A stretch of DNA of 29,503 nucleotides, taken from the NCBI GenBank assembly GCA_040905905.1, contig JBBDQN010000035.1, forward strand, positions 1 to 29,503, given 5' to 3'. How positions within the stretch are numbered: the stretch's first letter is position 1; each line of letters opens with the position of its first letter. The stretch is from JAICND01 sp040905905. GTDB lineage: Bacteria; Actinomycetota; Acidimicrobiia; Spongiisociales; ZC4RG35. This document shows, piece after piece, positions 1 to 7,884 of the stretch. The position numbers and the translations under genes were made by a program. The notes beneath the pieces were generated by a model. That model searched no databases and was not told the DNA's origin. It saw only the letters and a program-made list of their open reading frames with translations.

Positions 1-222
1 GTCGCACTAGCGATCGACGTCACCACCCAGCTCCTCGAGACCATCCACAGCTTCTTCAACGACGCCGCCGATCGAGTGGCGAGCTGGCCCAGCACTACGG
101 ACATCTCGATCACGCCCGACACTCGCCAACGGCTAGAACGGATCCAATCCCGAGCCAACGGACCCTCTCGGAATGGACCAACTCAAAGTCCGACGAAGGT
201 GCCAAAGAGGACCCAGGCATAA
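1..222 (+). CDS. C-terminal fragment of an unrecognised protein
   Basis: Frame 1 is open from the first base to a TAA at 220-222, giving 73 residues of a protein that begins upstream of the window. The first half looks like an amphipathic helix (TTQLLETIHSFFNDAADRV). The last 25 residues are rich in Ser, Pro, Arg and Lys and look like a disordered tail. No family is recognised. The acidic/hydrophobic alternation is more protein-like than the other frames here, but the stretch is short, so coding status is only probable. Confidence 0.4.
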   Translation, partial: VALAIDVTTQLLETIHSFFNDAADRVASWPSTTDISITPDTRQRLERIQSRANGPSRNGPTQSPTKVPKRTQA

Positions 223-384
223 CCGAGGGGCCACCAAGGCCCCGTTCTCCACCCGGTTTCGAGAAGAGTCTTGAGTTGATGACGGTTGTCGGCAACGGCC
301 TGCCTCATTCGGCCTCCAATAATTCTGGCGCCGCATCACCCGCCCCGTCGTATCAACTGACTCAAAACACGGAGGTGGAACGGC

Positions 385-771
385 GTGAGCCAACCAGAGC
401 ATGTCGAGACGGTCGTCGTCGGGGGTGGCCAGGCGGGGCTCTCGGTCGGCTATCACCTGGCGCAGCGTGGTCTCCCCTTCGTGGTCCTGGATGCAAACCA
501 GAGGATCGGTGATGCCTGGCGGCAGAGGTGGGACTCGCTCCGCCTGTTTACCCCGGCCCGATTCAACGGTCTGCCGGGGATGCCCTTTCCCGCCCTGGGG
601 TACCCGCGGCATTTGGTTGGTGGCGTGGGGAGGGACGCCGAGCACGTCGTCGAGGCTATCGTGTCCCGGACCCGCGGAGATCGGTCCGCAGGTAGCTTGG
701 ATCCGACCGCATGCGTGGCTGAGCCGTCCGACCATCTACCTCCGAGCGAGCGAGCCCGAGGTGTCATGTGA
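385..771 (+). pseudogene. Truncated flavin-containing monooxygenase (N-terminal FAD-binding part only)
   Basis: A GTG start at 385 is preceded by a strong ribosome site (GGAGGTGG at 371-378). Residues 8-30 form the Rossmann fold of CzcO/YhhF-type flavin monooxygenases (VVVGGGQAGLSVGYHLAQRG), followed by the family-typical block LDANQRIGDAWRQRWDSL and LRLFTPARFNGLPGMPFPA. Family members run to about 350-400 residues, with an NADPH-binding GxGxxG further on. Here the homology stops near residue 72, and a Gly/Arg-rich, unrelated tail continues to a stop after 128 residues. The gene therefore looks like a deletion remnant with a fused tail. Another frame after position 600 also gives no recognisable continuation. 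The initiation signals are intact, so a short product could still be made, but it lacks the NADPH site and is probably inactive. Confidence 0.65.
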
Positions 772-862
772 GACCAGCAGCCAACAGCGCGCGTCGTAGC
801 TCAATAGAGCCAAACGTCCTGGCCCCGAGCGTTGACGTGGCAGTGATAGGAAGGTAGAAGGG

Positions 863-1639
863 ATGAGGGACTCGATCGATCCGGAAGGCACCGAAATCGA
901 GGTGATCCATGAACTGGTCGACTTCTCGGGCAAGAAGGTGCTCGAGGTGGGATGCGGAGACGGGCGAATGACGAGGCGGTACGCCGACCGGGCCGCCTTG
1001 GTCCTGGCCCTAGATCCCAACGCGGAGAAGATCGAAGGGGCAATCGACAGCACCCCCGAGCCACTCCGTTCCAAGGTCCGCTTCCGGGTGGCCGACATCG
1101 CCGATGCCGAGCTTGCTCAGCAGGCCTTCGACGTCGCCATCCTCTCCCACTCGCTCTGATGCATCCAACCGGAGGGCGTCGTGCACGCCCTGAGACGGAT
1201 TCATCGCTCGCTGCGACCAGAAGGTGTGCTGCTCGACCTTCATCCACAGCCAGAGCACGCTGGGGTGGAGGTGTGGCAGAGAGGCCGCGTTGAGCGCCTC
1301 GGCAGGGTCGAACAGGAGGAAGACATCAGGGACATCCAGGAGGCCCGCGACCGACTGGACCTAGTCGAAGGGGAAGGCTGGTACATCACCGAGCGCAGAA
1401 GGTTCTTTGATTTGCTCTCCCACTTCCCGAGTGCCGAAGAGTGGCTGGAGTACCAGGAGCGGGAGGGATACACAGGCGTGGTTTCGAACGAGTTGCTCGC
1501 ATCAGCCAATCGGTTGCTTGCTACCGGAGACGGTGAGTTTGTCGTCCGAGAACCCATCCGGGCTTCGCTACTCAAACGCCTCCCAAAAGGGGGAAGCGAT
1601 GATCCAAGCAGCGGGTTTGGTGCTCTCCTTGGAAAATGA
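863..1639 (+). pseudogene. SAM-dependent methyltransferase interrupted by an in-frame TGA
   Basis: Two open stretches in the same frame (863-1156 and 1160-1639) together make one class I methyltransferase of about 258 residues. The first part carries SAM motif I (VLEVGCGDGRMTRRYA), the acidic residue after strand 2 (LALDPN) and the motif DIADAELAQQAFDVAILSHSL. The second part resumes directly with CIQPEGVVHALRRIHRSLRPEGVL in shorter form: the 'RIHRSLRPEG' block that normally follows motif III. Only one codon, TGA at 1157-1159, separates them. The simplest reading is a CGA-to-TGA nonsense mutation or a sequencing error. A GC-rich hairpin lies 13 nt after the TGA (1173-1191), which keeps readthrough or recoding formally open. 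The ATG at 863 has a nearby purine-rich AAGGTAGAAGG. The substrate cannot be inferred. Confidence 0.7.
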
Positions 1640-2049
1640 CCGCTCCTAAGACGGCGAAGAAGGTGAGGCGAGAAACCCTGGTCAGCCTCCCAACATCGCA
1701 TTAAGCCTGTTGCGTCGATCAGCCCTATCGGCACCCACGCGCTTGTGCCAGCACGGAGTCGAATTGCCGCCTGGTCAGCGGCTGGTTCCGCAGATGAATG
1801 CGGCGCTGGTCGCACGTTTCGTGCGATCGTTTCGCCCCTATCCGGAGACGACGGGCAGGTTTCCAGGACGAGCTCTTGTCCGCGCTCGATCATGCAAGTC
1901 CACTCGCGCAAGTCGGAAGGCGGCCCAGGGCACGTTAGGTCTGGGGGTCGTGGGCGATCGTGGCGGCCTCGACGGCCGTCAGCGCCGCCCCGGCGATGTC
2001 GTCCACGTTGACGTCTACTCGAACGAGCCGAACTCTCTCCGAATTGGAG
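1640..2049. other. Gene-free intergenic stretch
   Basis: About 410 bases between the end of the methyltransferase remnant and the end of the convergent regulator gene. Open frames exist on both strands but have Arg/Pro/Ser-rich compositions typical of GC-rich non-coding frames, with no start signals or recognisable motifs. No convincing terminator hairpin followed by a T-run was found. Confidence 0.6.
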
Positions 2050-4494
2050 CTAGGCCTCGGGTGTGGTTCCGACCCCGAGTACCTCGTCGAGCACGGCGTC
2101 GAAGGACGCTTCTGTCCCTGCGCGCTCGGCCTTCTCGACTTCGTCGCGGGTGAGGCGGGCGCGCGCACCACCGATATGTCGCTCCTGCATGGTCCTCCAC
2201 CACTTATCGGTTCCCTTACCGAGGACCGCTTGCTCCGCGTATGCGGCAGCCGCCAATCGGACGGCACGGGCGGCGTCACCCTGCCCGGCAAGGGACATGG
2301 CGACGCCCAGAACTTCGTCAGTCGACCGACCGACCAGCCCTGCGGTGCGTGCGTACGCGAGCGCGCGCAGGTAGCGACGCTCCGCTTCGGTGTAGTCGCC
2401 GGCGACGAGGGAGCAATCGGCGAGGAAGTGCAGCGCAAGCTGCTGCATGAGCGGAGCGTCGGAGTTCGTGGCGACCGCCAGCAACTCTTGGGCCATCGTC
2501 TCCGCCCGTTCGATCTCACCCGAGGCGACGAGGACATGGCAGAGTCCCGCTCGCGCGAGTGCACCCTCCACGTCCGACGCACCTATGCGCTGGCGAACCG
2601 TCAGGCTTTGCTCGTGCGCGACCCGCGCCGCGGGATAGTCCCCGTGGTGGTCGTGTGCCCAGCCGGCCGCTTCGAGCGCTAGCGCTTCCCCCTGGGCGTT
2701 ATCGAGCTCACGCCACAGGCCGAGCGCCTCCTCCAGGGTCGGGATCGCGTTATCGAGCTCACCAAGATGCGTCAATGCCCGCGCCCGGATCCGGTCTCGC
2801 GTCCCGTACCTCCTGAGAGCACTCCGGAGCCGCTCGAGTGCCTCAAGGACATGCCCGCGTAGCATCCAATAGGGCGCTATTGCGCCGGCGAGCTGAGCCT
2901 CTGCCTGCGGATTGCTTACGTGGGCGAAGTCGAGGGCGGAGCGGATGTTGTCGCGTTCAGCCTCCACGATCGGGGACCACTTGGACTCCGCGCCGAGCCG
3001 CCCCTCGTAGGCCCGCTCTGCGAGCGCGAGGAAGTGGTCGAGGTGCCGCTCATGGATCGTCTCCTCCTCTTCACGTTCCCCCAGCCGCTCGGCGGAGTAC
3101 TGGCGGATCGTCTCCAGCATCCAGAAACGCTCCACCGTGTGACGTAGGAGGCTCTTGTCGACCAGGGACTGCAACGTGTCCAGGTCGGCCTCTGCGACTG
3201 CTTCCACGGATTCGAGCGTGCAGCCGCCGGCGAAAACCGAAAGTCGGGCGAAGAGGCGCTGCTCCTCGGGCGAGAGCAGCTCGTAGGACCATTCGATCGT
3301 CGCCCGCAGGGTCAGCTGGCGGGGGTCGGCGCCTCTACCGCCCTTCAGCAGGTCGAGGCGCCCTGACAACCGCTCGAGGATCTGCCGGGGGGAGAGCGCA
3401 CTCCTGGCGGCGGCGAGCTCGATCGCCAGCGGCAGGTTGTCGAGACGCCGGCAGAGTTGGAGGACGGCCTGGTCCGGCTCCGACCGCGCCCGAGCGCAGA
3501 AAAGATCCACCGCTTCGGGTTCGGCAAGGGGAAGCACCGGGTACTCGACTTCGCCTGCGACCCGAAGCAGCTCCCTGCTCGTTGCGAGCAGCCGGAGGTT
3601 GGGGCAGGCCTCGACCAAGGCGGAAAGCTCGGGCGCCACCTCCACCACCTGCTCGAGGTTGTCGAGCAGCAGCAGCAGCTCGCGTTCCCCGATGTGGTCG
3701 GCCAGACCGTTCTTGGCCCCCAGAGCCTGGGCGATCGCCTCGGTAACAAGGGACGGGTCTCGCAGTGGAGCAAGGCCCACCCAGAACACCCCCGCCTTGA
3801 ACTCCGGCACCAGCTCCGTCGCCGCCTCGATCGCCAACCGGGTCTTGCCCGAACCGCCCGGGCCGGTCAGGGTGAGAAGACGGGCACCGTCGCTGAGCAG
3901 CGAAACCACCTCCGCGACCTCGCTTGCCCTACCCACGAACGAGCTCGCCGGACGGGGCAGGTTCGTGTTCGAGATTGTCTTCAGCGGCGGGAAACGCTTC
4001 AAGCCACGCTGGAAGATCGCAACCGGCGATGCGAAGTCCTTCAGGCGGTGCTCGCCGAGATCGGTCAACTCCACCTCGACGAGTAGGCGTGTCTCCTTCG
4101 AAAGCAGCACCTGGCCCCCGTGTCCGGCCGCGGCAATACGCGCCCCCTTGTGGACATCCTCGCCGACGTAATCATCCTCGGCCAGATAGGCCGTGCCGGT
4201 ATGCAGACCCATGCGAACCCTGATCGGGCCCTGGGCCAGCGCCTCCTGCGCCTCCTCCGCCGCCTCGAGCGCACCCGGCGCGGTCGGGAAGGCGATGAAA
4301 AAGGAGTCACCCTCCGTACCCACCTCGACGCCGCCATGGCGGGCCACCGCCTCCCGCAAGACTCGCCGGTGCTCCAACAGAGCCTGCGTGTATCCCTCCG
4401 CACCCAGCGCGTGCAGAAGCTTGGTCGAGCCCTCAATATCAGTAAACAGAAAGGTGACAGTCCCCGAGGGAAGGTCGCGCCGCACAAGTGTCAT
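2050..4494 (-). CDS. Adenylate/guanylate cyclase-domain, NTPase and TPR regulator
   Basis: An 814-residue multidomain regulator of the kind abundant in Actinobacteria. Residues 10-160 are a class III nucleotide cyclase domain: GTVTFLFTDIEGST with a metal-binding Asp near residue 19, the second Asp in EVGTEGDSFFIAF near 63, and RVRMGLHTG. Residues 190-470 are an STAND/NB-ARC-like ATPase with Walker A GPGGSGKT (about 211-218) and Walker B LLLLLDN (about 273-279). From about 480 to the end are helical TPR-like repeats. Family members often end in a LuxR helix-turn-helix; here none is visible, so output may be by cyclase activity or protein contacts. The start chosen is the second of two tandem ATG codons (4494), just before the cyclase fold; 4497 or 4521 are possible. 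It is divergent from the MFS gene. Confidence 0.88.
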   Translation of the reverse strand: MTLVRRDLPSGTVTFLFTDIEGSTKLLHALGAEGYTQALLEHRRVLREAVARHGGVEVGTEGDSFFIAFPTAPGALEAAEEAQEALAQGPIRVRMGLHTGTAYLAEDDYVGEDVHKGARIAAAGHGGQVLLSKETRLLVEVELTDLGEHRLKDFASPVAIFQRGLKRFPPLKTISNTNLPRPASSFVGRASEVAEVVSLLSDGARLLTLTGPGGSGKTRLAIEAATELVPEFKAGVFWVGLAPLRDPSLVTEAIAQALGAKNGLADHIGERELLLLLDNLEQVVEVAPELSALVEACPNLRLLATSRELLRVAGEVEYPVLPLAEPEAVDLFCARARSEPDQAVLQLCRRLDNLPLAIELAAARSALSPRQILERLSGRLDLLKGGRGADPRQLTLRATIEWSYELLSPEEQRLFARLSVFAGGCTLESVEAVAEADLDTLQSLVDKSLLRHTVERFWMLETIRQYSAERLGEREEEETIHERHLDHFLALAERAYEGRLGAESKWSPIVEAERDNIRSALDFAHVSNPQAEAQLAGAIAPYWMLRGHVLEALERLRSALRRYGTRDRIRARALTHLGELDNAIPTLEEALGLWRELDNAQGEALALEAAGWAHDHHGDYPAARVAHEQSLTVRQRIGASDVEGALARAGLCHVLVASGEIERAETMAQELLAVATNSDAPLMQQLALHFLADCSLVAGDYTEAERRYLRALAYARTAGLVGRSTDEVLGVAMSLAGQGDAARAVRLAAAAYAEQAVLGKGTDKWWRTMQERHIGGARARLTRDEVEKAERAGTEASFDAVLDEVLGVGTTPEA

Positions 4495-4805
4495 CATGCA
4501 CCAATGCGAGAGCAAGGTCACGTTGGGCAGCAGAATTGTCCGCCCGTCACGCCCAAGCGCGCCGTTCCTCAGGCAGCCCGCCCCCTGGCCTGCTCCTCGG
4601 ACTTGAGCAGGCAGGGATCATCACCCAATCGAAAACCCATCTCGTCCACCCAGTTGCGTAATCCACGCCGATCCTCAGATATCGGCGCGTAACGCTCTCC
4701 AATCGATGCATGTCCGCTATCGGCACGTAGGCGTGACGCGTGGGCATCCTCGCGGAGCGGCGTGACGAGTCGTGTGGCGTGGAACGCCAAGTTCTAGCAT
4801 GCGAC
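4495..4805. promoter_or_regulatory. Divergent intergenic region with repeated TATCGGCRCGTA motif
   Basis: This 311-bp space separates the cyclase regulator (-) from the MFS gene (+) and should hold promoters for both. It contains TATCGGCGCGTA at 4680-4691 and TATCGGCACGTA at 4718-4729, 38 bp apart. The second is found again exactly at 7548-7559 upstream of the YwqK-like gene. No clear -10/-35 pair was assigned. A 73-residue minus-strand frame at 4569-4790 is open but unrecognised. Confidence 0.35.
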
Positions 4806-6053
4806 ATGGGTCTCCCCGAAGCAGCGCCGTCCGTACAGAGGTGGGTCGTGCCGCTGGCGATCACGGTGATGGTCGGATTCGGCGTGACCCTCTATGGATT
4901 TTCGATCTACGTCACCGATCACGCGGCGGGCGGCGATTTTTCGAAAACCATTCTGTCGCTTGCGTACGGCGGTTCGGTGTTTGTCGGCGGTCTGCTCGCC
5001 CTCCCGGTGGGGCGGTATGCCGACAGGCATGGCGTACGTGGCATCGTTGGTGCGGGGGTGCTGCTTGGTTCCGCAGGTCTATTGGTTTTCTCGATCTCGG
5101 TGCAGCCATGGCAGGTTGTTGCCGGCTGGTGGCTGCTGATCGGGCCTGCGCAAGCGATGATCTACTACGAGCCGGCTTATGTGGCCATCAACCAGTGGTC
5201 CCGAGTCGAGGACCGTGCGCGCATTCTGGCCACCATCACTCTGATCGGCGGCTTGGCCGGCATCGTCTTCATTCCGCTGACTGAGCGCCTGGTCTCTTTC
5301 TGGGGGTGGCGACCGGCGGTTCTCGTGCTGGCGTTCACCTTGCTCACTGTGGGTGGCGCCACCGCTGTATTCGCCCTACCAGGAAGAAACCGCAGCTTGT
5401 CGGTGCACACAGATGAGCCCGAGAAGCAGATCTCGTTCATGGGTCTGCTGTCGGATCGCAAGTTCCTCCTGTACACGGTTGCCATGACGATTACGTTCCT
5501 GGCCCTTCAAGGGGTCATCGCTCACAGCGTGGCCCGGTTTGAGGAGGTCGGGTTTTCACTGGCCACGGTTGCCTTGTGGGCGGCCATCGCCTCGGCGATG
5601 AGCCTGCCTGGGCGTTGGGTGGCACCAATGTTGGCCGGGCGATTCGGACCGACAAGAGTCCAGGCCACTTTCACGTTGATCGTGGCGCTTGGGGTCCTGT
5701 TGATGGTGGACGGCACCCGGTCGTGGCAGATGATTGGTCATTACACCTTGTTTGGTCTGGCCTTCGGAGGGCTCCTACCGCTGCGTGCCATGGTCATGGC
5801 TGACTGGTATTCGGGTCCTGCCTACGGGCGGATCATGGGCGTCCAGTGGACCGGTGCCGTCCTCATCGGCGCTGCCGGACCTGCCCTCGTGAGCGCGCTC
5901 CGCGATAACACCGGTGACTATCAGGCATCGTTCCTGGTCCTCACGATGCTGCTGCTGGCAGGGATGGTGGCGATCCTGGCTAGCGGTCATACCCAAACCG
6001 AGTCACGTATAGACACCGATCAGCAGGGGCCCGGTAGCAGTTACGGTAGGTGA
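4806..6053 (+). CDS. Major facilitator superfamily transporter
   Basis: A 415-residue polytopic membrane protein with about 12 hydrophobic segments in two halves of six. Family features include the loop 2-3 motif region after TM2 (LPVGRYADRHGVRGIVGAG, the G-x-x-x-D-R-x-G-x-R signature) and a related inter-domain symmetry in the second half (LPGRWVAPMLAGRFGPTR). It should act in the cytoplasmic membrane as a secondary transporter; the substrate cannot be told. The first open codon of the frame is a GTG at 4740, but the ATG at 4806 starts directly before the first membrane segment and fits family length, so it is preferred. Neither start has a good ribosome site. The gene stands alone on the plus strand, 150 bp before the VOC gene. 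Confidence 0.85.
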   Translation: MGLPEAAPSVQRWVVPLAITVMVGFGVTLYGFSIYVTDHAAGGDFSKTILSLAYGGSVFVGGLLALPVGRYADRHGVRGIVGAGVLLGSAGLLVFSISVQPWQVVAGWWLLIGPAQAMIYYEPAYVAINQWSRVEDRARILATITLIGGLAGIVFIPLTERLVSFWGWRPAVLVLAFTLLTVGGATAVFALPGRNRSLSVHTDEPEKQISFMGLLSDRKFLLYTVAMTITFLALQGVIAHSVARFEEVGFSLATVALWAAIASAMSLPGRWVAPMLAGRFGPTRVQATFTLIVALGVLLMVDGTRSWQMIGHYTLFGLAFGGLLPLRAMVMADWYSGPAYGRIMGVQWTGAVLIGAAGPALVSALRDNTGDYQASFLVLTMLLLAGMVAILASGHTQTESRIDTDQQGPGSSYGR

Positions 6054-6132
6054 GGATCTGGAGTTCGCTCACCAACCCTTGCCCAGATCGAATAGCCGGG
6101 GACCAGAACACTTCCTGGCGCCACCCGTCCGG

Positions 6133-6149
6133 GATCGGCACCTCGTGCG
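6133..6149. repeat. Copy 1 of a 17-bp palindromic intergenic repeat
   Basis: GATCGGCACCTCGTGCG lies upstream of the VOC gene. A copy with one mismatch (GATCCGCACCTCGTGCG) is at 7528-7544. The core GCAC-CTC-GTGC is a short inverted repeat, so it may be an operator. Confidence 0.35.
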
Positions 6150-6203
6150 TTGGTGGGGTGCCCGTCGGTTAGCGTTGGGACCAGGCAAAAGGAGAGGTAC
6201 GCA

Positions 6204-6587
6204 TTGGGTGCTGCAAGGGTGCGTTACATCGTCGACGATGTCGAACAGGCGATCGCGTTCTATACCACCCACCTGGGCTTCGAGGTCGAGATGCATCCTG
6301 GTCCCGGCTTTGCGATGGTCACGCGCGGCGATCTGCGGCTTCTGTTGAACACGCCGGCAGGCGGCGGAGGAGCCGGAGAGGCCATGCCCGACGGCAGCGT
6401 GCCCCAGCCCGGTGGGTGGAACCGTTTTCAGCTGGAGGTCGAGGATCTGGAGGCGACGGTGAAACGGCTGCGGGAGGCGGGAGCCAGCTTCCGCAACGAG
6501 ATCGTCACCGGCAGAGGGGGCAAGCAGATCCTCCTTCAAGATCCGGCCGGGAACCTGATCGAACTTTTCGAGTCGTTTGACCGGTGA
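6204..6587 (+). CDS. VOC/glyoxalase-family protein
   Basis: A 127-residue single-module vicinal-oxygen-chelate protein with the beta-alpha-beta-beta-beta halves of the fold: VRYIVDDVEQAIAFYTTHLGFEV at the start (shown here in part: FYTTHLGFEV) and ending LQDPAGNLIELFE, where Glu is the usual second-module metal ligand. Members include dioxygenases, isomerases and drug-binding proteins, so no reaction can be assigned. Upstream in-frame codons are open from 6150, but the TTG at 6204 is preceded by AGGAGAGG (6190-6197) at ideal spacing and begins just before the fold, so it is chosen. Confidence 0.8.
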   Translation: MGAARVRYIVDDVEQAIAFYTTHLGFEVEMHPGPGFAMVTRGDLRLLLNTPAGGGGAGEAMPDGSVPQPGGWNRFQLEVEDLEATVKRLREAGASFRNEIVTGRGGKQILLQDPAGNLIELFESFDR

Positions 6588-6670
6588 CCGCGGCGGAGGA
6601 CTACACGTGAGGGCTTCTCCTAGGTTCCACGGTGGCTGCAGATACGGTGAGTTCCATGGAAGGAGGCGCA

Positions 6671-6891
6671 ATGTGGATGGTGTGCTTCGCGGGGGACGCA
6701 AGGATCGAAGGCGACGACGCTGAGACGATCGCTGATAATCGCGCACCGACCCGCGTCGGATCGTCAAGGAGGTCCGTGATGAAGACAATGACGGCGACGG
6801 ACTGCCTCCGGGAGGGACTTCTGAATTGCACGTGAGGCCGGACCGGTGTCAGGTCAGATTGCTCATGGAAACCGCCGTGCCGAACAGGTAA
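6671..6891 (+). pseudogene. Small gene, probably frameshifted, unknown function
   Basis: ATG at 6671 follows AGGAGG (6661-6666), a strong ribosome site at short spacing. The first ~22 residues (MWMVCFAGDARIEGDDAETI) read well. The annotated frame then turns Arg/Ser/Thr-rich and stops at 6835. A different frame open from about 6739 to a TAA at 6889-6891 continues with acidic, protein-like sequence (RIVKEVRDEDNDGDGLPPGG, then HVRPDRCQVRLLMETAV). A single missing base near 6725-6740 would join the two into one protein of about 73 residues. No family is recognised. Alternatively only the 54-residue first-frame product is made. Confidence 0.4.
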
Positions 6892-7034
6892 CCGGACTTC
6901 TGGTTGCCGTGGACCGGCAGTCGCGTGATGAGCTTGTCCTATTGTCCACCATCGATGAGCGAGATGAGGCAGCTGATCCGGCGTCACGCGTCAGGCAACT
7001 GAAGTTGGTGACGGGGCCACGACAGGCAGGCGAG

Positions 7035-7529
7035 ATGGCCAAGCGGGCGTTTGCCGTTCGCCCAGTTCTCACGGCGTGGGTGTTAACCGTAGGAATTGAT
7101 CTTTTCTTCAACGCCGGTGTGTTTATGCCGCTCTTCGACCAGGAGCGCGAGTCGAGTCTCCTACCCGACGAACTGCTGTTTCGCCGCATTCCTGTGGCCT
7201 ACCTGAGCCTTCTGGTCGGTGCAGCGGCTCTGGGGTGGTTGATTGACAAGATCGACATATCGGAGGTGCGACAAGGAGTCATCGTGGGCGGGATATCGGG
7301 GGTGGTGTTGTCCTTGATGGGGCTGGTCAGTCTCTGGACTGCTATCGACATGACCGGAATCTTCGTCATGGCGGGTTCGCTGGTGGTCATCGCCGAGTTC
7401 GCTTCGGCAGGGGGTGTGCTGCAGGCGTTCCGCCTCGGACCTCACCCTGCTCGGCTTGCTCGCCGCATCCTTTTAGCGGCGCTACTTGCTGGGATCGCGG
7501 GCATCGCCATTCAGAATCTGCAGGCCTGA
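7035..7529 (+). CDS. Small integral membrane protein, unknown function
   Basis: A 164-residue protein with five likely membrane segments: near residues 7-27, 52-71, 82-103, 109-129 and 143-161, separated by short charged loops (for example WLIDKIDISEVRQG). No catalytic motif is visible. The frame is open from 6846, but the first 63 codons are hydrophilic with no family-like features; the ATG at 7035 (after CAGGCAGGCGAG) starts shortly before the first membrane segment. It lies between the small broken gene and the YwqK-like gene, both on the same strand. No function is proposed. Confidence 0.65.
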   Translation: MAKRAFAVRPVLTAWVLTVGIDLFFNAGVFMPLFDQERESSLLPDELLFRRIPVAYLSLLVGAAALGWLIDKIDISEVRQGVIVGGISGVVLSLMGLVSLWTAIDMTGIFVMAGSLVVIAEFASAGGVLQAFRLGPHPARLARRILLAALLAGIAGIAIQNLQA

Positions 7530-7544
7530 TCCGCACCTCGTGCG
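7528..7544. repeat. Copy 2 of a 17-bp palindromic intergenic repeat
   Basis: GATCCGCACCTCGTGCG overlaps the stop codon of the membrane protein gene and is upstream of the YwqK-like gene. It matches 6133-6149 at 16 of 17 positions. It is followed at 7548-7559 by TATCGGCACGTA, which is also at 4718-4729, and the sequence runs on into GCACGTATGTGC, another short inverted repeat. Confidence 0.35.
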
Positions 7545-7586
7545 CGGTATCGGCACGTATGTGCATCATGTACCAAACTGGGCATC

Positions 7587-7817
7587 ATGCAGGACGAGGT
7601 GCTACCTGACAACGCCGACTACGACCACGGCGGACCCAAGCACCGTGGTTTCACGCTCAACGGGGAGATGCATGGGGCTTGGAAGTTCTACCGTCGGGAT
7701 GGCAGCCTTATGCGAAGCGGTGAATTCGACCGGGGTCAACAGATCGGGATCTGGCGGACCTTCGACCGATCTGGAGCTGTTGTGAGAGAGACCGCGTTTC
7801 CACCCTCCAGCCCATGA
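7587..7817 (+). CDS. MORN/YwqK-like repeat protein
   Basis: A 76-residue protein made of two MORN-like beta-hairpin repeats: LNGEMHGAWKFYRRDGSLM followed by SGEFDRGQQIGIWRTFDRSG. This G-x-W-x-x-(Y/F)-x-x-x-G pattern is that of the short 'YwqK family antitoxin'/MORN-repeat proteins common in bacteria; I know of no proven function for such short versions, and no toxin partner is adjacent. The ATG at 7587 is the only reasonable start; no clear ribosome site precedes it. The upstream region carries two short palindromes (7528-7544 and GCACGTATGTGC at 7553-7564). Confidence 0.75.
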   Translation: MQDEVLPDNADYDHGGPKHRGFTLNGEMHGAWKFYRRDGSLMRSGEFDRGQQIGIWRTFDRSGAVVRETAFPPSSP

Positions 7818-7884
7818 CGACCGCACCAGCCCCACATGCAAGCACACGCCGAATGAGCTGCCGGTTCCCCGTGGAAGCCCACGA

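Noticed and set aside
1157..1159. Selenocysteine at the methyltransferase TGA as an annotation
   Set aside because: The hairpin fits loosely, but no known selenoprotein family matches and a CGA-to-TGA change explains it more simply; kept only as a finding.
1240..1911. Minus-strand 223-codon open frame over the methyltransferase remnant
   Set aside because: Ser/Arg-rich shadow composition; the plus strand carries recognisable methyltransferase blocks.
2838..3746. A 302-codon Arg/Pro-rich plus-strand open frame inside the cyclase regulator
   Set aside because: Arg/Ala/Pro-rich composition with no motifs; antisense to the ATPase domain.
4569..4790. Minus-strand 73-codon open frame between the cyclase and MFS genes
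   Set aside because: The C-terminal part reads fairly protein-like, but there is no start signal or recognised family, and it overlaps the MFS 5' region.
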